Below are positions 47,401 to 57,351 of a stretch of DNA of 64,000 nucleotides, one piece after another (position 1 is the stretch's first letter; each line of letters opens with the position of its first letter). The stretch lies in NCBI GenBank assembly GCA_020081605.1, contig JAHREC010000009.1:930001-994000 (forward strand). Direction: 5' to 3'. The position numbers were made by a program, and so were the translations under genes. This stretch comes from Albifimbria verrucaria (Eukaryota; Ascomycota; Sordariomycetes; Hypocreales; Stachybotryaceae). The notes beneath the pieces are model-generated. The model did not search any database. It had not been told where the DNA came from and saw nothing but the letters and a program-made list of their open reading frames with translations.

Positions 47401-47551
47401 TATGAGAGATCTCGCGGATTTCCTTCTGTGTCTTGACAAGTCCGTCGGAGGAATTGTAGACACCCCAAAGGAAAGCTGCACCTTTCAGCCCCAGCGTGAC
47501 GAACTGGGCTATGCCGGCGGCTACGCCAAGGGAAGCGAGGGCCTCCGCCAT
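44425..47551 (-). CDS. NACHT-type STAND NTPase with Helo-like N-terminus
   Basis: The N-terminal exon (MAEALASLGVAAGIAQFVTL, then an amphipathic helical stretch) resembles the Helo-like or fungal STAND N-terminal domain. One base is missing in the G run at 47360-47362. After an intron near 47.05-47.14 kb a coiled-coil-like part precedes the NACHT core. Walker A is GKAGSGKST (in WIQGKAGSGKSTLM) and Walker B is LCIFIDGLDEF. A DUF7791-like region follows (LEDYFMNMLMSIDDVYHIE), then FLHRSVVDFLS, and a poorly conserved C-terminal part with LGQTGIALYYFCEYKAGID. Further frame breaks near 45.53 kb and 44.94 kb are needed to link these pieces; the first fits one C plus one G missing. No WD40, ankyrin or TPR repeats are seen. 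Such proteins act in fungal non-self recognition and regulated cell death; here that is inference. Confidence 0.75.
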
Positions 47552-48386
47552 CTCTGGCTCGTTAACGTATTGACTTACGTTACGTCAAGCACACACGATA
47601 CTAAAAGTCATAGCGACCGAGCCCGACACACATAAGGGCGATGGTTTGGAAATTCGCAGCTGAGCTCAGGAGCCGCAACAAGGTGAAGCTTCATAGCAGG
47701 GGTGGATGCCTGTGTTGAGGCGATGCAGCCTCGCCGTCTTACTGGTAGATGGAAGAGTCACGCTGCAAACCTCTGGCACCCCTGTTACATGCAGGAATGC
47801 CCAATCAAAGATCGCATACGAGGCCAGTCGCCGAGATCGTGAGGAGCTCCTTCATGTTATGGTAGACTGTTTCGAATCAAAACCCTATAAGTTAATGATA
47901 CCAGACATTGCATGCACAGAAGCTCGCATCAGAAAACCTCGTCCTGTGTTAAGACGATTGACTGAATGTTTAAGAGATCAGTTGATCGGCATGGTATTGT
48001 GGGATGCGTCTCAACTTAGCTGCCTGCCTTTCAAGAGACAACAACTGATGGGTAGTCAAACAGTTCTTTGACTATCTAATTCTAACGACTGCCTCTATCA
48101 TATCGCATTTATTAGCGATGATCCAGAATACAGACAATTTGGCTGCATCATTGGGTATTAAGGGAATCGTCTCTTGGCCACATCGATTCCTGTCCTCTTT
48201 CTTTTTCACCAGTGTGGCATCTTCCTATCCAATGGACGGATGAACTCGATAACTCCAAGCGCAGCAATCTTCATTGATTGCTGTTCCTCTCAAAAACAAA
48301 AATAGTGATCCAAACTCCCGGGGTTTTACTACATCATTGTATAGATAACTCATTATTTCATAGCGGGCAAAGTTGCTGGGAATATG
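47552..48386. other. intergenic
   Basis: A plus frame at 47706-48071 has no motif. Nothing else supportable. Confidence 0.5.
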
Positions 48387-49566
48387 TTAGCGATAGAAAA
48401 ATACAGTAATGGGAGAAGAATGTACCTTTCGCTTCTTCTTGAAATCTAGATAGAAAGAATTCCAGATTGTTCTCGCCGTACAATCCTCGCCAGTCTCGAA
48501 GGTTACGCAGTCAGGCTGGATTTTTATACGGTCCTCGTCCGGGATAGGGAGCCAAGGCTTTGGTAAGGGCCAGTCGGAAAAATGAATGAGCTTGGCCTCG
48601 CTGTAAACAGCAGCAGGATCCCATTCTTCGGCATCGGAGCCAAGATACCATGTGTGGTTCGTGTTACGGAATTCGCCCGATACCAGGTCGTAGCGTCGGT
48701 GGGGAAGAATCATGGCGCTGTCGCGGTAGAGATAGTTGACAATCTCCATGTCGTAGTCATCCTTGGACGCTGAATTTACCTTGTCCATTACACGGCTGAA
48801 TTCAAGCTTGGAAGGCTCAATGAGCATAACTTGCGACGAGAGAATCTCCTTGTCGGGGTACAGCCAGTAGGCTCGAGGCATGGCCACGGGCGCGGATGGC
48901 ATATGGAATAGCTCGTCCATGTGTTGCAAGAGAAGCGAGTCTGAGTCAATCGAGATCACTCGGTCGTACTGAGTCTGGTTGAACGCGAGGAGCTTCGTGA
49001 ACGAATCCGCCCAGGTCGCTAGAAATTAAAGTCAGCATCATGACCAAACGCCAGCTTGTTTGGTACCAGCGACCGGCGCAACTTACAATCGGCATTATCT
49101 CTATGCTGCAGAGTAATTGGCACCAGCTTCACGTTATATTCATCGCGGGCCTTGATCAGCAGGCGAGCATCCTCGACTTGGCGTCCTCGGACGGAAGCAT
49201 GCTTGACGGAAACATAATCACTCGGTCGGCGCGGCTCGACAGGCGGTGTAGCGCCTCGAAGAACATGATCGAATTGCACAGGTAATCGCTGTTGGTAACA
49301 TATTGGGTATATGCGAAGCGCGACCAGTCGACTGTGGGGTTGACGCTGCTATCATCGTCGGGCTTGGCATGGTTGTCGATAACGTTGTCGATGGCGGCCT
49401 GGAGAGGCAGCGGCGTCGCTTGCCTCAGAGAGTCATGGTATCGCAAGGCGAGGGAGAAGAAGAAGATGACGGCCACGACGACCGCCCATCGGTAGCGTTT
49501 CGATGCCATGAAGCGCGTTGGGGACAGCGGTGCTGCCTCGACCGCTCGTTTAAATATGCCACCCAT
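48387..49566 (-). CDS. GT8-type Golgi glycosyltransferase (GNT1-like N-acetylglucosaminyltransferase)
   Basis: A type II membrane protein: short basic N-terminus, one membrane anchor (WAVVVAVIFFFSLAL), then a luminal catalytic domain. Visible are RFAYTQYVTNSDYLCNSIMF, ADRVIMFPSSMLPSE, ARLLIKARDEYNVKLVPI, the metal-binding DxD in VISIDSDSLLL, MPRAYWLYPDKEILSSQ and EAKLIHFSDWPLPKPW. These fit the GNT1/glucose N-acetyltransferase group of family GT8. An intron lies at 49086-49019. The frame breaks once, at about 49174-49178 between SEDAKS and EDARLL, and one added G mends it (370 residues). The start at 49566 is chosen; 49509 (MASKRYRW) is an alternative. A GTACAT donor-like site at the apparent end could splice to 48366-48376 and alter the last residues. 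Confidence 0.8.
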
Positions 49567-50855
49567 GTACTGCGCCGGGTCGCTCCGGAGAGACCACTCG
49601 CCAACCGTCCTCCACAGTTGAAACTTGGCTCGCGATAACCCCAGCAGAGCCCGTACGTCAGGGCCCAGGCACAAACTCGGTGTCGACTTCTATCGGCCAA
49701 GGGACACGGCGGTCGCACGTCGCGATTAAGAGGTTGTAAGGTGTCTCGGCCGGTTCGGCCGCCGGTGACGCGGCAGACTGGAATGGGATAGGGGCATCTT
49801 CTGCGAATGGGGGAGGATGCGTAAGGGCGCTGACAATCTTAAATATGCGACTTTGCGCACACCCTGATGTGCATTTCTCCTTAATTGACTGGACGCCTTA
49901 AAAGTAACGGTGTCCGGCCCAGGCCCAGTAAGCCACACCAGGAAGACCCTGGTGGCACCCTCCACGAGTTGATTGGGCCACGCTACGGATCTATCAGCGG
50001 GAGCTGTCTTTGTTGACAGCATTAAAACGGCCGGAGCGGAAAGCAACGTAAGTGTCCCTGCGTACCTTAGTCCCTAGTGCGTGAAAGAGGACGCAACCTG
50101 GGTGTGTGTGAGACAGGGTACAGCGCTCGGCACGAAAGCCGCCGAGCTGCTAACGTTGGCACCAAGGTTCAAATACGAGGTTCCGCAGGGTCGGCATAAG
50201 ATGCTGCTTTCCTGCAGAATTGCTGTTGTTACGGTTGCAATGGCCACGGTCTTGAACGCTCTTGTGGCTGCAACACTACAACAACTCGAATATATCAACT
50301 AACAAATCGACAGACCCAAGTTAAGGTTGTTAACCAACAGAATAGGTATTTTTACCCTGTTCAACCATGTGTTTGGCGCCAAGAAGCCCCTTGTCAACCA
50401 ACCAATACGCCAAACTATGTGACAGAGAGTGGAGCACCAGATCCGATGATATGGCTCACCGGTCGCATCCTAGTTGAGGCTCATCTCATCTTCAACGCCT
50501 CACGTAGCGACCATTTGAGTCCATCAATCCAGAGTCATAATTCATGAGATCATCACAGCCTGGCTGTGTGCTTTTGTGCAACCCTCTGACGCCAGACCGC
50601 TCCCTATCCACCATGGGGCTGCCTCAGTCTTATTCTTTTCGTATTCTTCATTAATCTGCATAAACTTGGTCCGTAGGAGCTTAGCCTCAATCTATTTTTA
50701 ATGTATTCACTTATATATTCCACATTTCGTATGGCCTCCACAGGGCCAATTTCGCTGGCGCGGTTGTCTATCCAGAACTATTCATTGGCGATCTCCACCC
50801 AGGACTTTGACCCTGAAGGAGAGGAAGACCCGCGAAGAATTCAAGACGAGCTAAG
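49567..50855. other. divergent upstream region
   Basis: This region separates the GT8 gene (minus) from the Zn2Cys6 gene (plus). Open frames such as 50081-50302 are unsupported. Confidence 0.45.
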
Positions 50856-52522
50856 ATGCCCCGACATGCCGGCACCGGCTGCATCACCTGTCGGTACGTG
50901 CCGAGAAGCCCGGCTTCATGTGAGAGCCGTCCAACTAACATGAAGCGACGCCTAGCATCCGGCGAGTCAAGTGCGACGAGACAAAACCTCATTGCAAGCG
51001 GTGCACGAATGCGAAGCGACAATGTGACGGCTACTTGGCAGCCTCGTCCACCATCACCAGAAGACAACTTGCAGCAGCTGCACGCGAGCTCTCGTCGTTG
51101 GGGCCCGTCGCACAGACCCTTTCCCAGTATCCCCAGTCCCTAAGCCGCTCGCCCAGTCCGGAGACTATTTCCCTGTTCGACTTCTTCCGTTATGCGACGG
51201 CGCCGGCCTCCGCGGCCTATTTCCCGTCCGACTTCTGGACCGCGGGCCTGCTGCAGCTAGCACACTCCGAGCCCGCCATTTGGCACGCCGCCATTGCGCT
51301 GGGTACATTGCATCGACGGTGGGAAGTTGACGAGCAGAACCTTAACGCAGTCACATCGCAGCCGGCGAGCCGGGCAGAGCTGACACATCATGCGATGGAG
51401 CATCAGGTGTCAGCCATGTCGCAGGCCAAAGAGTTGAATGACCCTTTCAAGATACTGGTGCTCAGTCTCGCCCTCGTATCCATCTCTAACATCATGGGTC
51501 GATGGAGCGAGGGCAGAGTGCACTTTAACGCAGCGATGCAGCTCCTGCGAACCTCAAGTGGCGACAAAGTCTCCCCAGCGCCGCCGAGATGCTGAGCCGG
51601 TTGGACGTGCAAACCATGACCTTTGTCGACTCAACCGCGCCATACCCGTATGAACAAGCCGAGTGGCTGACACAGGTGGATCGCAACCTGCAGCGCTCCG
51701 TGACGATAGACAGTTACGGACAGGCTGCCACCGGGTTGTTTGCAATGTTCCGGCGGTCTCTGCTCTTTGACGAGGCAGTGGGCGGCGTGTTGCGTGCGCA
51801 ACAGCACGGCCCTTGGGAGCATGAGCTGCGGCGGGACTTGTTCAACTGGGAGAGAAAATGGTCGAGTTTGAGCAGAGGAACCGCTCCGTCCGAGTGGAGG
51901 CAGCAACGGCAATCCGCATGTACCATACTCTCACCCGTCTCTTGATAACCGTGACAACGCAAGGAGGCGAGACAAGGTGGGACCGACACCTGGGGTATTT
52001 CGAGCGCATACTGGCCTGCGTCGAGGTTCTCAGGTCCGCGTCGAAAAACTTCAAATCCCAGCACCCTTTCTCGTTGGAGTTAGGCCTGGTGGTGCCTTTG
52101 TACGTCGTCGCAACCCGGTGTCGTCACCCGTTGCTGCGCCGCCGAGCAGTGGCGCGGCTAGTGGAGCTGAAGAGCCAAGAGGGCATATGGAACAGCGACG
52201 CAGCCGCAGCCGTTGCCAAAAGGTCATCAGCGTCGAGGAGAGGACGGAGATGTATGTCCACAAACCCATCGGTGATGGTCTTGTCCTCTCCATCGATCGA
52301 GCCTTGTCGGTGCCGTGGGAGGCGTGGAGCATGGGCGACTTGATGCTGCCGGCTCAGACGAGCTGGGATGGTGTCCCGTTTATTCCAGAGACGAATCGGG
52401 TTCGTGAAATTTTGCCTCTGGTGTCCTTGGACGAGAGGTCTGTTAATATGCGGATTGTCAAGTGCTCGGCAGACGGCAAGGGGTATTACGGTGATGTTTT
52501 AGAGGCCACAGTGTATTTCTGA
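50856..52522 (+). CDS. Zn2Cys6 transcription factor
   Basis: The zinc cluster at residues 9-36 has the six Cys with ideal spacing: GCITCRIRRVKCDET, PHCKRCTNAKRQC. A 62-nt intron (50894-50955) lies inside the cluster, as in many fungal regulators. Downstream are LFDFFRYATAPASAAYFPSD, WHAAIALGTLHRRWE and HHAMEHQVSAMSQA, typical of the Fungal_trans_2 or C-terminal activator-like region of such proteins, ending with MYVHKPIGDGLVLSIDRALS and GYYGDVLEATVYF. Three breaks occur at homopolymers: C run 51573-51576, A run 51855-51858 and A run 52218-52221. One base added to each gives a continuous 535-residue protein. It is nuclear and DNA-binding, with unknown targets. It is not next to an obvious biosynthetic cluster. 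Confidence 0.88.
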
Positions 52523-52797
52523 TGCATAGCGATGCGTGATAGATTAGCGGTCATTTTGTATACGTGCTATGACGAAGATTAGAAGAGGGCAATCTCAATA
52601 AACGGCTATCAGGCTTGAGGAGAGACGGACTAAAGTGCATCAAACATACGGCACATGATGTTGAGACGACACAGGCATCTTCACCAACAAATAGTCCAGA
52701 CATGTGAGCACTGAAGCACAATTGTGCAGCATAGAGGACCTTTAATCTAATCATGTAAAATTCTCGTGGGTATATTTTGCTTAGCTCGATCTCGACC

Positions 52798-53564
52798 TCA
52801 TAACTCCTTTCCATTCTTTTTCTTCCGTGCTCTTAACACGGCCGCATGCCGTCTCGAGTGGTATTTTGCATCCTCTGGTATTACCGGGTTCCACACCGTA
52901 TCGCATACTTTGCATTCGGAAAGGGAGCCTGTGCAGACAGGTTCAGCGTGGTCTGGACCAACGGTACAGATCTGCGTTTCTTGGGATTCCTCGGGTCCTT
53001 CTCTTGGCCATGGTTGTCTAACTCCTCACTCAGAGCAGCCAGTGGCTTCCGTGTTTCTGTTTCTTCTCCTCTCTTTTCTGAGCATCGCTGTGTCCCTGAC
53101 AAGCATTCAACCTCTTCATCAACTGCAGGATCTGGTGGGTCGCTCGATGGTAACTGTATTGCTCGTATCCGCAGTCGTCGTCGTTTCGTCCTCGTTTGTG
53201 GTTGGATAGGAAGTGATGGAGGAGATGAAGGGGTGAAGAAGGTGGATCGATGGCCGGTGAAGGCTTTTCGCTATCCAGCGTCGGCGTTGCGCTGCGAGAG
53301 CTTGATGTGATGGGTCGGAAGTAACTGAGGATTGAGCCTTTCTTAATATTGACCTGCTCTCCATGTCCCTCGGTCTGCTGGGTTGCCACCGGGGTTCCGG
53401 CAAAGACAACACTGCGGTCGTATCCTCCGATTCGTCCTCTGACTTTCCATCTCCCGTTCGTCGTTTCTTCGAAGCCGGCTCCCACGAAGTTCTGGAGTCG
53501 AGACAGACCGCCTGCCATATGTGCGCAGGGGTTTACTGCGCTGACGCGCGAGGTGGCTGTTCAT
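52798..53564 (-). CDS. ESCO/Eco1-type zinc-finger protein without acetyltransferase domain
   Basis: The start at 53564 gives MNSHLARQRSKPLRTYGRRS, like the basic lead of fungal Eco1 cohesin acetyltransferases. KGSILSYFRPITSSS follows (a PCNA-box-like LSYF region), then PSSPPSSPPSLP, KKRRSVPLVQTTLNLS, and the zinc finger CKVCDTVWNPVIPEDAKYHSRRH (C-x2-C and H-x4-H-like). The protein stops 13 residues later (RARKKKNGKEL), so the acetyltransferase domain that follows this finger in Eco1 is absent. Four one-base breaks (C run 53481-53483, G run 53391-53394, G run 53230-53233 and about 52918-52922) must be mended, giving 256 residues. No GNAT-like sequence is found further downstream. It could be a free-standing finger protein or a split Eco1. 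Confidence 0.7.
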
Positions 53565-53701
53565 GCCAGGTTTAGTTCTGAAAGACTTGTCAGTAAAGCA
53601 TTTTTCCAAGAAATAAGACAGCGACTCACATGGAATAGTCTGGCGAAGACGACAGAGTCATGACGTCCTGAAGAGCCCCTCCGCGCCAGACGCGGTGGTT
53701 G

Positions 53702-53707
53702 ACGCGT
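53702..53707. promoter_or_regulatory. ACGCGT box (MCB-type)
   Basis: Perfect MluI cell-cycle box 138 bp before the ESCO-type start. In yeasts MBF binds ACGCGT and drives G1/S genes, including cohesion genes. Confidence 0.45.
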
Positions 53708-53884
53708 TACCAACAGAGAAGTTGCCTGTGCTATAAATGCATAGTATTGTTTCAAGGAACCAAATCTTGACAAGAAACAAGCTGAAAAGAAACAAATAAT
53801 ATTTGCACTACACACTTTGGTCGTTGTTGGGCCTGGTCAACGTCAACTTAACCCGAGGCGTGCAAAAGAAGTCCCGATTCGGCG

Positions 53885-53900
53885 ACGCGTCGAGACGCGT
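53885..53900. promoter_or_regulatory. paired ACGCGT boxes (MCB-type)
   Basis: Two ACGCGT palindromes (53885-53890 and 53895-53900) lie 10 bp apart, about 320 to 330 bp before the ESCO-type start. Paired MCBs at one-turn spacing are typical of MBF targets. Confidence 0.5.
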
Positions 53901-54204
53901 AGGGCCTACACGACGTCACATGCACGTCTTGAGCTCCACCACTTACACGCCAAAACACGATGAATTGGAGATTTCGATATAGATGTGGATTACTCTGTAC
54001 TTGAAGCAAATATGTCGAATTAGTGTTATTGGAATTGGACAAGACGATATACTTGAAGCCGCAATCACAAAACGTTATGCCAAACTACTTCACTCAACAT
54101 GGCTTCATCAACACAGAGCAGACAAGATCAGACTGTTCCATGGAATCATAATCGCTGAAATGGCTAAGCAGCCTGGGTATCATTATTATTTTCACGTCGT
54201 AACC

Positions 54205-55143
54205 TCATTCCTCCGATTTTGGTATCGGCTTCCTCTTCCTTACCGAGTCGTCTCCCTCGGAGTCTTTCTCCTTGAGCAACACCTCCGCCTCTGTCTTCTC
54301 TTCCTCTCCTACCACCCACGTCTGGACCACCTCCTTCACCTCTTGCACCTTGGCCTGCCGCTGCTTGGCCTCGCCCATGCGCCAGACGTACACCGAGTAC
54401 ACGCCAACCTCTGCCACAGCCACCACAAACGCGCCGCCCATTGTCAGCAGCAGCCGCGCCGGCAGCGACCACCACCGCGCCGTCACCCACAAGGTGCCCG
54501 CCACACCGGCGATGCTAACCAAGAAGTTGATCAGCAACAGCACTTGTCGCTGTATGTCGTTGTACGTCACGTCGTCATCGCCCATGTCTGAAGCGTGCGT
54601 CGGCCGGTTGACGGATGCGAATGAAGCTGCAGCGGAGGCGTGGGGAAGCGCTCGTTGAAGGTCTCGTAGCGAGGAGGCGGGTTTACCATGCGTTCGTAGG
54701 CGCGCTCCTCTTCTTCGCGACGTAGTCGAGCCATGAGGGCTTTGAACTCAGGCGTCTGTGATCCAAGGTTAGTGGTTTGCGTTCAGTCACTATGCGAGAG
54801 CTACTCGGTGAGGAGTCTGGACTTACAGGTTCGGGCTTTGGGGAGGCGGCGCAACGTAGACATGTGAGCCTCGTAGTAATTGCTCCAGACTCAATTCCGC
54901 CTCACCCGAGGCCTTCAAGTCTCTCCATAGATCCAGGACCTGGCCATGCGATATGGGCTTTCCTGGTTCAGGGCTCTCCAGGGTGGGGGCCTCGGTGCCA
55001 GTAGCTGTCTTTTCGTCGGAACCCTCAGTGCCTGACGCCTCTTGAGACGCACGCGGGTCCTTTTCTATTCCTTTCTTCTGCCGCAGCTGTTGCGCCCTCT
55101 CTAGCCCGGCCACGATCGTGGTCGTCATGGTGAGGAGGACCAT
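54205..55143 (-). CDS. VMA12: V-ATPase assembly factor Vma12
   Basis: Vma12 is an ER membrane protein that, with Vma22 and Vma21, assembles the V0 sector of the vacuolar ATPase. The start at 55143 gives MVLLTMTTTIVAGLERAQQL. Family segments are ISHGQVLDLWRDLKAS, LSLEQLLRGSHVYV, TPEFKALMARLRREEEERAY, and two membrane helices (VLLLINFLVSIAGVAGTLWV and LTMGGAFVVAVAEVGVYSVY). The end is charged (RKRKPIPKSEE). An intron lies at 54826-54756. One base is missing in each of the G runs 54841-54844 and 54642-54645 (C runs in the coding strand); with them the protein has 289 residues. It is divergent to COQ1, with 780 bp between the starts. Confidence 0.85.
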
Positions 55144-55923
55144 GGTGGATGCCTGCTTGTAAGCCCCAACCAACACGGTAGGCAGGTGCTGTATTGCACC
55201 GACACCGCTGCCGAAGGCTCTTCCGTTCCAAAAGAGCGCGAGCGGGCGCTGGATCTTCGGCGAGGTGCAGCAGCAGAGATGCGTTGTCACTGGCAGCTAT
55301 TGGCCCACCTCGTGGTGTTGGTTGACGGTGCAGGCAGATGAGTGAAGTGGCAGGATTTCGACATAGTGACGCTACAGACGGGACATGGGAAATGGATTAC
55401 GGAACATGGTCTGTACTGCCTGCAGCGCCTACAGTGCATGCAGCCAATAATGGACGGATCCGGTGCATCGGGTGGATCTCCGGGTTGGACCGTGTCTTCG
55501 CTAGCGCCAACAGGCCTTTTCGTTCCTCTGTCTCTACAGCGCATTACAGTGTAACGGTACCAGGTACAGGGGATGCAGGTACTGTAAGGCAAGGTGCTGG
55601 CTGCCTACAAAACCACAGTGGTCTGACCTGGGACCTGGCTGCTTCAGGCAAGGTACGTAGCGTAGCTGGGCAAAAAAGTTTCCATTTCTTTTGATCGATT
55701 CTGCTGCTACGCTCACCTCGGCATCACCACTAAACAAAACACCTCGCACGATCCGCGGCCCTCCCTCCTTCAATCCCGCCAGGCTCCTCCCCTTGACACC
55801 GCCCGCCGCGTTCCTGGCATCGCCGCAGGTCTGTTGATCGACCGCCTTTCAGCTCGGCCGCCCCCGTGTCCTCGCCTCTCCCTCCGGCTCCTCTCCCCGT
55901 CTCCAACACCGAAGCTCCCGGCG
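55144..55923. other. shared upstream region of VMA12 and COQ1
   Basis: GC-rich divergent promoter stretch; the open frames across it overlap in several phases and are not supported. Confidence 0.5.
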
Positions 55924-57351
55924 ATGCAGCTCCGTCCAGGAGCAGCCGTGCTGCGCGACGCCGTGGCCGGCCGGGCCGTCATGCCTGCCTGTGCGCTGTG
56001 CAGGCAGCCTCTGGTGGCCGTCTCGCAGCGATCGTGGGCTCAGCGCCGTTCCGCCGCCCTCCACACCTCGTCGAGGCGCGATTCGGCCTGGGCCGCCGCC
56101 GTCCAGGTTGCCTCGAGCGTCGTGGGCAATGCCGTCAAGAGGGCTGCCAAGGACGGCAGCACCATGGCCATTGACCCTCTGCGGACCGTCGCCAAGGAGA
56201 TGCAGTTCTTGACCGGCAACATCCGCAAGCTGCTGGGCTCCGGCCACCCCTCCCTCGATCGCGTGGCCAAGTACTACACCCAGGCCGAGGGTAAGCACAT
56301 GAGGCCTTTGATTGTGCTTCTCATGAGCCGTGCCACCCACCTATGCCCCAAAGCTCCCACCCCGGAGATCCCTCAGTCAGCCCGTGGCATCGACACCTCA
56401 ATATCACCCGCACAGATCCTCGCCGACCTTAACCCCTCGGCCACGCCGCTCACCAGCACGGCCACCACCTCCGCGGAGGAGGGTAACCCGGAGATCCTCC
56501 CCAGCCAAAGACGGCTGGCCGAGATCACCGAGCTGATCCACACGGCCTCGCTGCTTCACGACGATGTCATCGACCACTCGGTATCACGACGAGGCAACCC
56601 CTCGGCCAACCTCGAGTTCGGCAACAAGATGGCAGTGCTGGCGGGCGACTTCTTGCTAGGCCGTGCGTCCGTGGCTCTGGCACGTCTGCGTAATGCTGAG
56701 GTGGTGGAGCTTCTGGCTACGGTCATTGCTAACCTCGTCGAGGGTGAGTTCATGCAGCTCAAGAACACTGAGCGCGATGAGCGCAACCCACAGTGGTCCG
56801 AGGAGACCGTCACCTACTACCTCCAGAAGACCTACCTCAAAACTGCCAGTCTGATCAGCAAGTCGTGCCGCGCCGCCGCCCTGCTGGGCAACTCAGACGC
56901 CGTCACCGTCGAGGCGGCCTATTCCTATGGTCGCAACCTGGGTCTCGCCTTCCAGCTGGTCGATGACCTGCTTGACTACACCCAGAGCGGCAAGGACCTG
57001 GGCAAGCCCGCGGGTGCTGACCTGGAGCTGGGTCTGGCCACCGCGCCGCTCCTGTTTGCTTGGAAGCAGATGCCGGAGCTTGGCGCGCTGGTTGGTCGCA
57101 AGTTCGAGCGGGAGGGCGATGTTGCAAGGGTATGTCATCACCAAATAAATCTGCACGTGAGAAATGATCCGATTGACTGACATTGTGTAGGCACGAGAGC
57201 TGGTGCTCCGTAGCGACGGCATTGAGCAGACACGGGCACTTGCCCACGACTACATCGACAAGGCCATCTCAGCCATCTCTGGCTTCCCGACAGCGAGGCC
57301 AAGGACGGCCTGGTGGAGATGGCCCAGAAGACGATCAACCGACAGAAGTAG
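55924..57351 (+). CDS. COQ1: polyprenyl (hexaprenyl-type) diphosphate synthase for ubiquinone
   Basis: The enzyme builds the polyprenyl side chain of ubiquinone from isopentenyl and allylic diphosphates, in mitochondria. The first 60 residues are Arg/Ala/Ser-rich without acids, as in a mitochondrial presequence (RRSAALHTSSRRDS). The catalytic core has QAEGKHMRPLIVLL, the first Asp-rich motif in LLHDDVIDHSVSRRG, AGDFLLGRASVALA, and the second Asp-rich motif in FQLVDDLLDYTQSGKDLGKP. An insert of about 50 residues between the first helices (SISPAQILADLNPSATPL) is usual in fungal COQ1. One 61-nt intron lies at 57130-57190. One C is missing in the run 57296-57298; adding it turns the end into SEAKDGLVEMAQKTINRQK, the expected C-terminus, giving 455 residues. 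The start could also be at an internal Met. Confidence 0.93.

Larger units (their letters stand above)
53565..54204. other. upstream region of the ESCO-type gene
   Basis: The region contains three ACGCGT boxes (listed separately) and no supportable gene. Confidence 0.5.

Noticed and set aside
55849..56340. 163-codon minus frame
   Set aside because: Antisense to the COQ1 presequence region.
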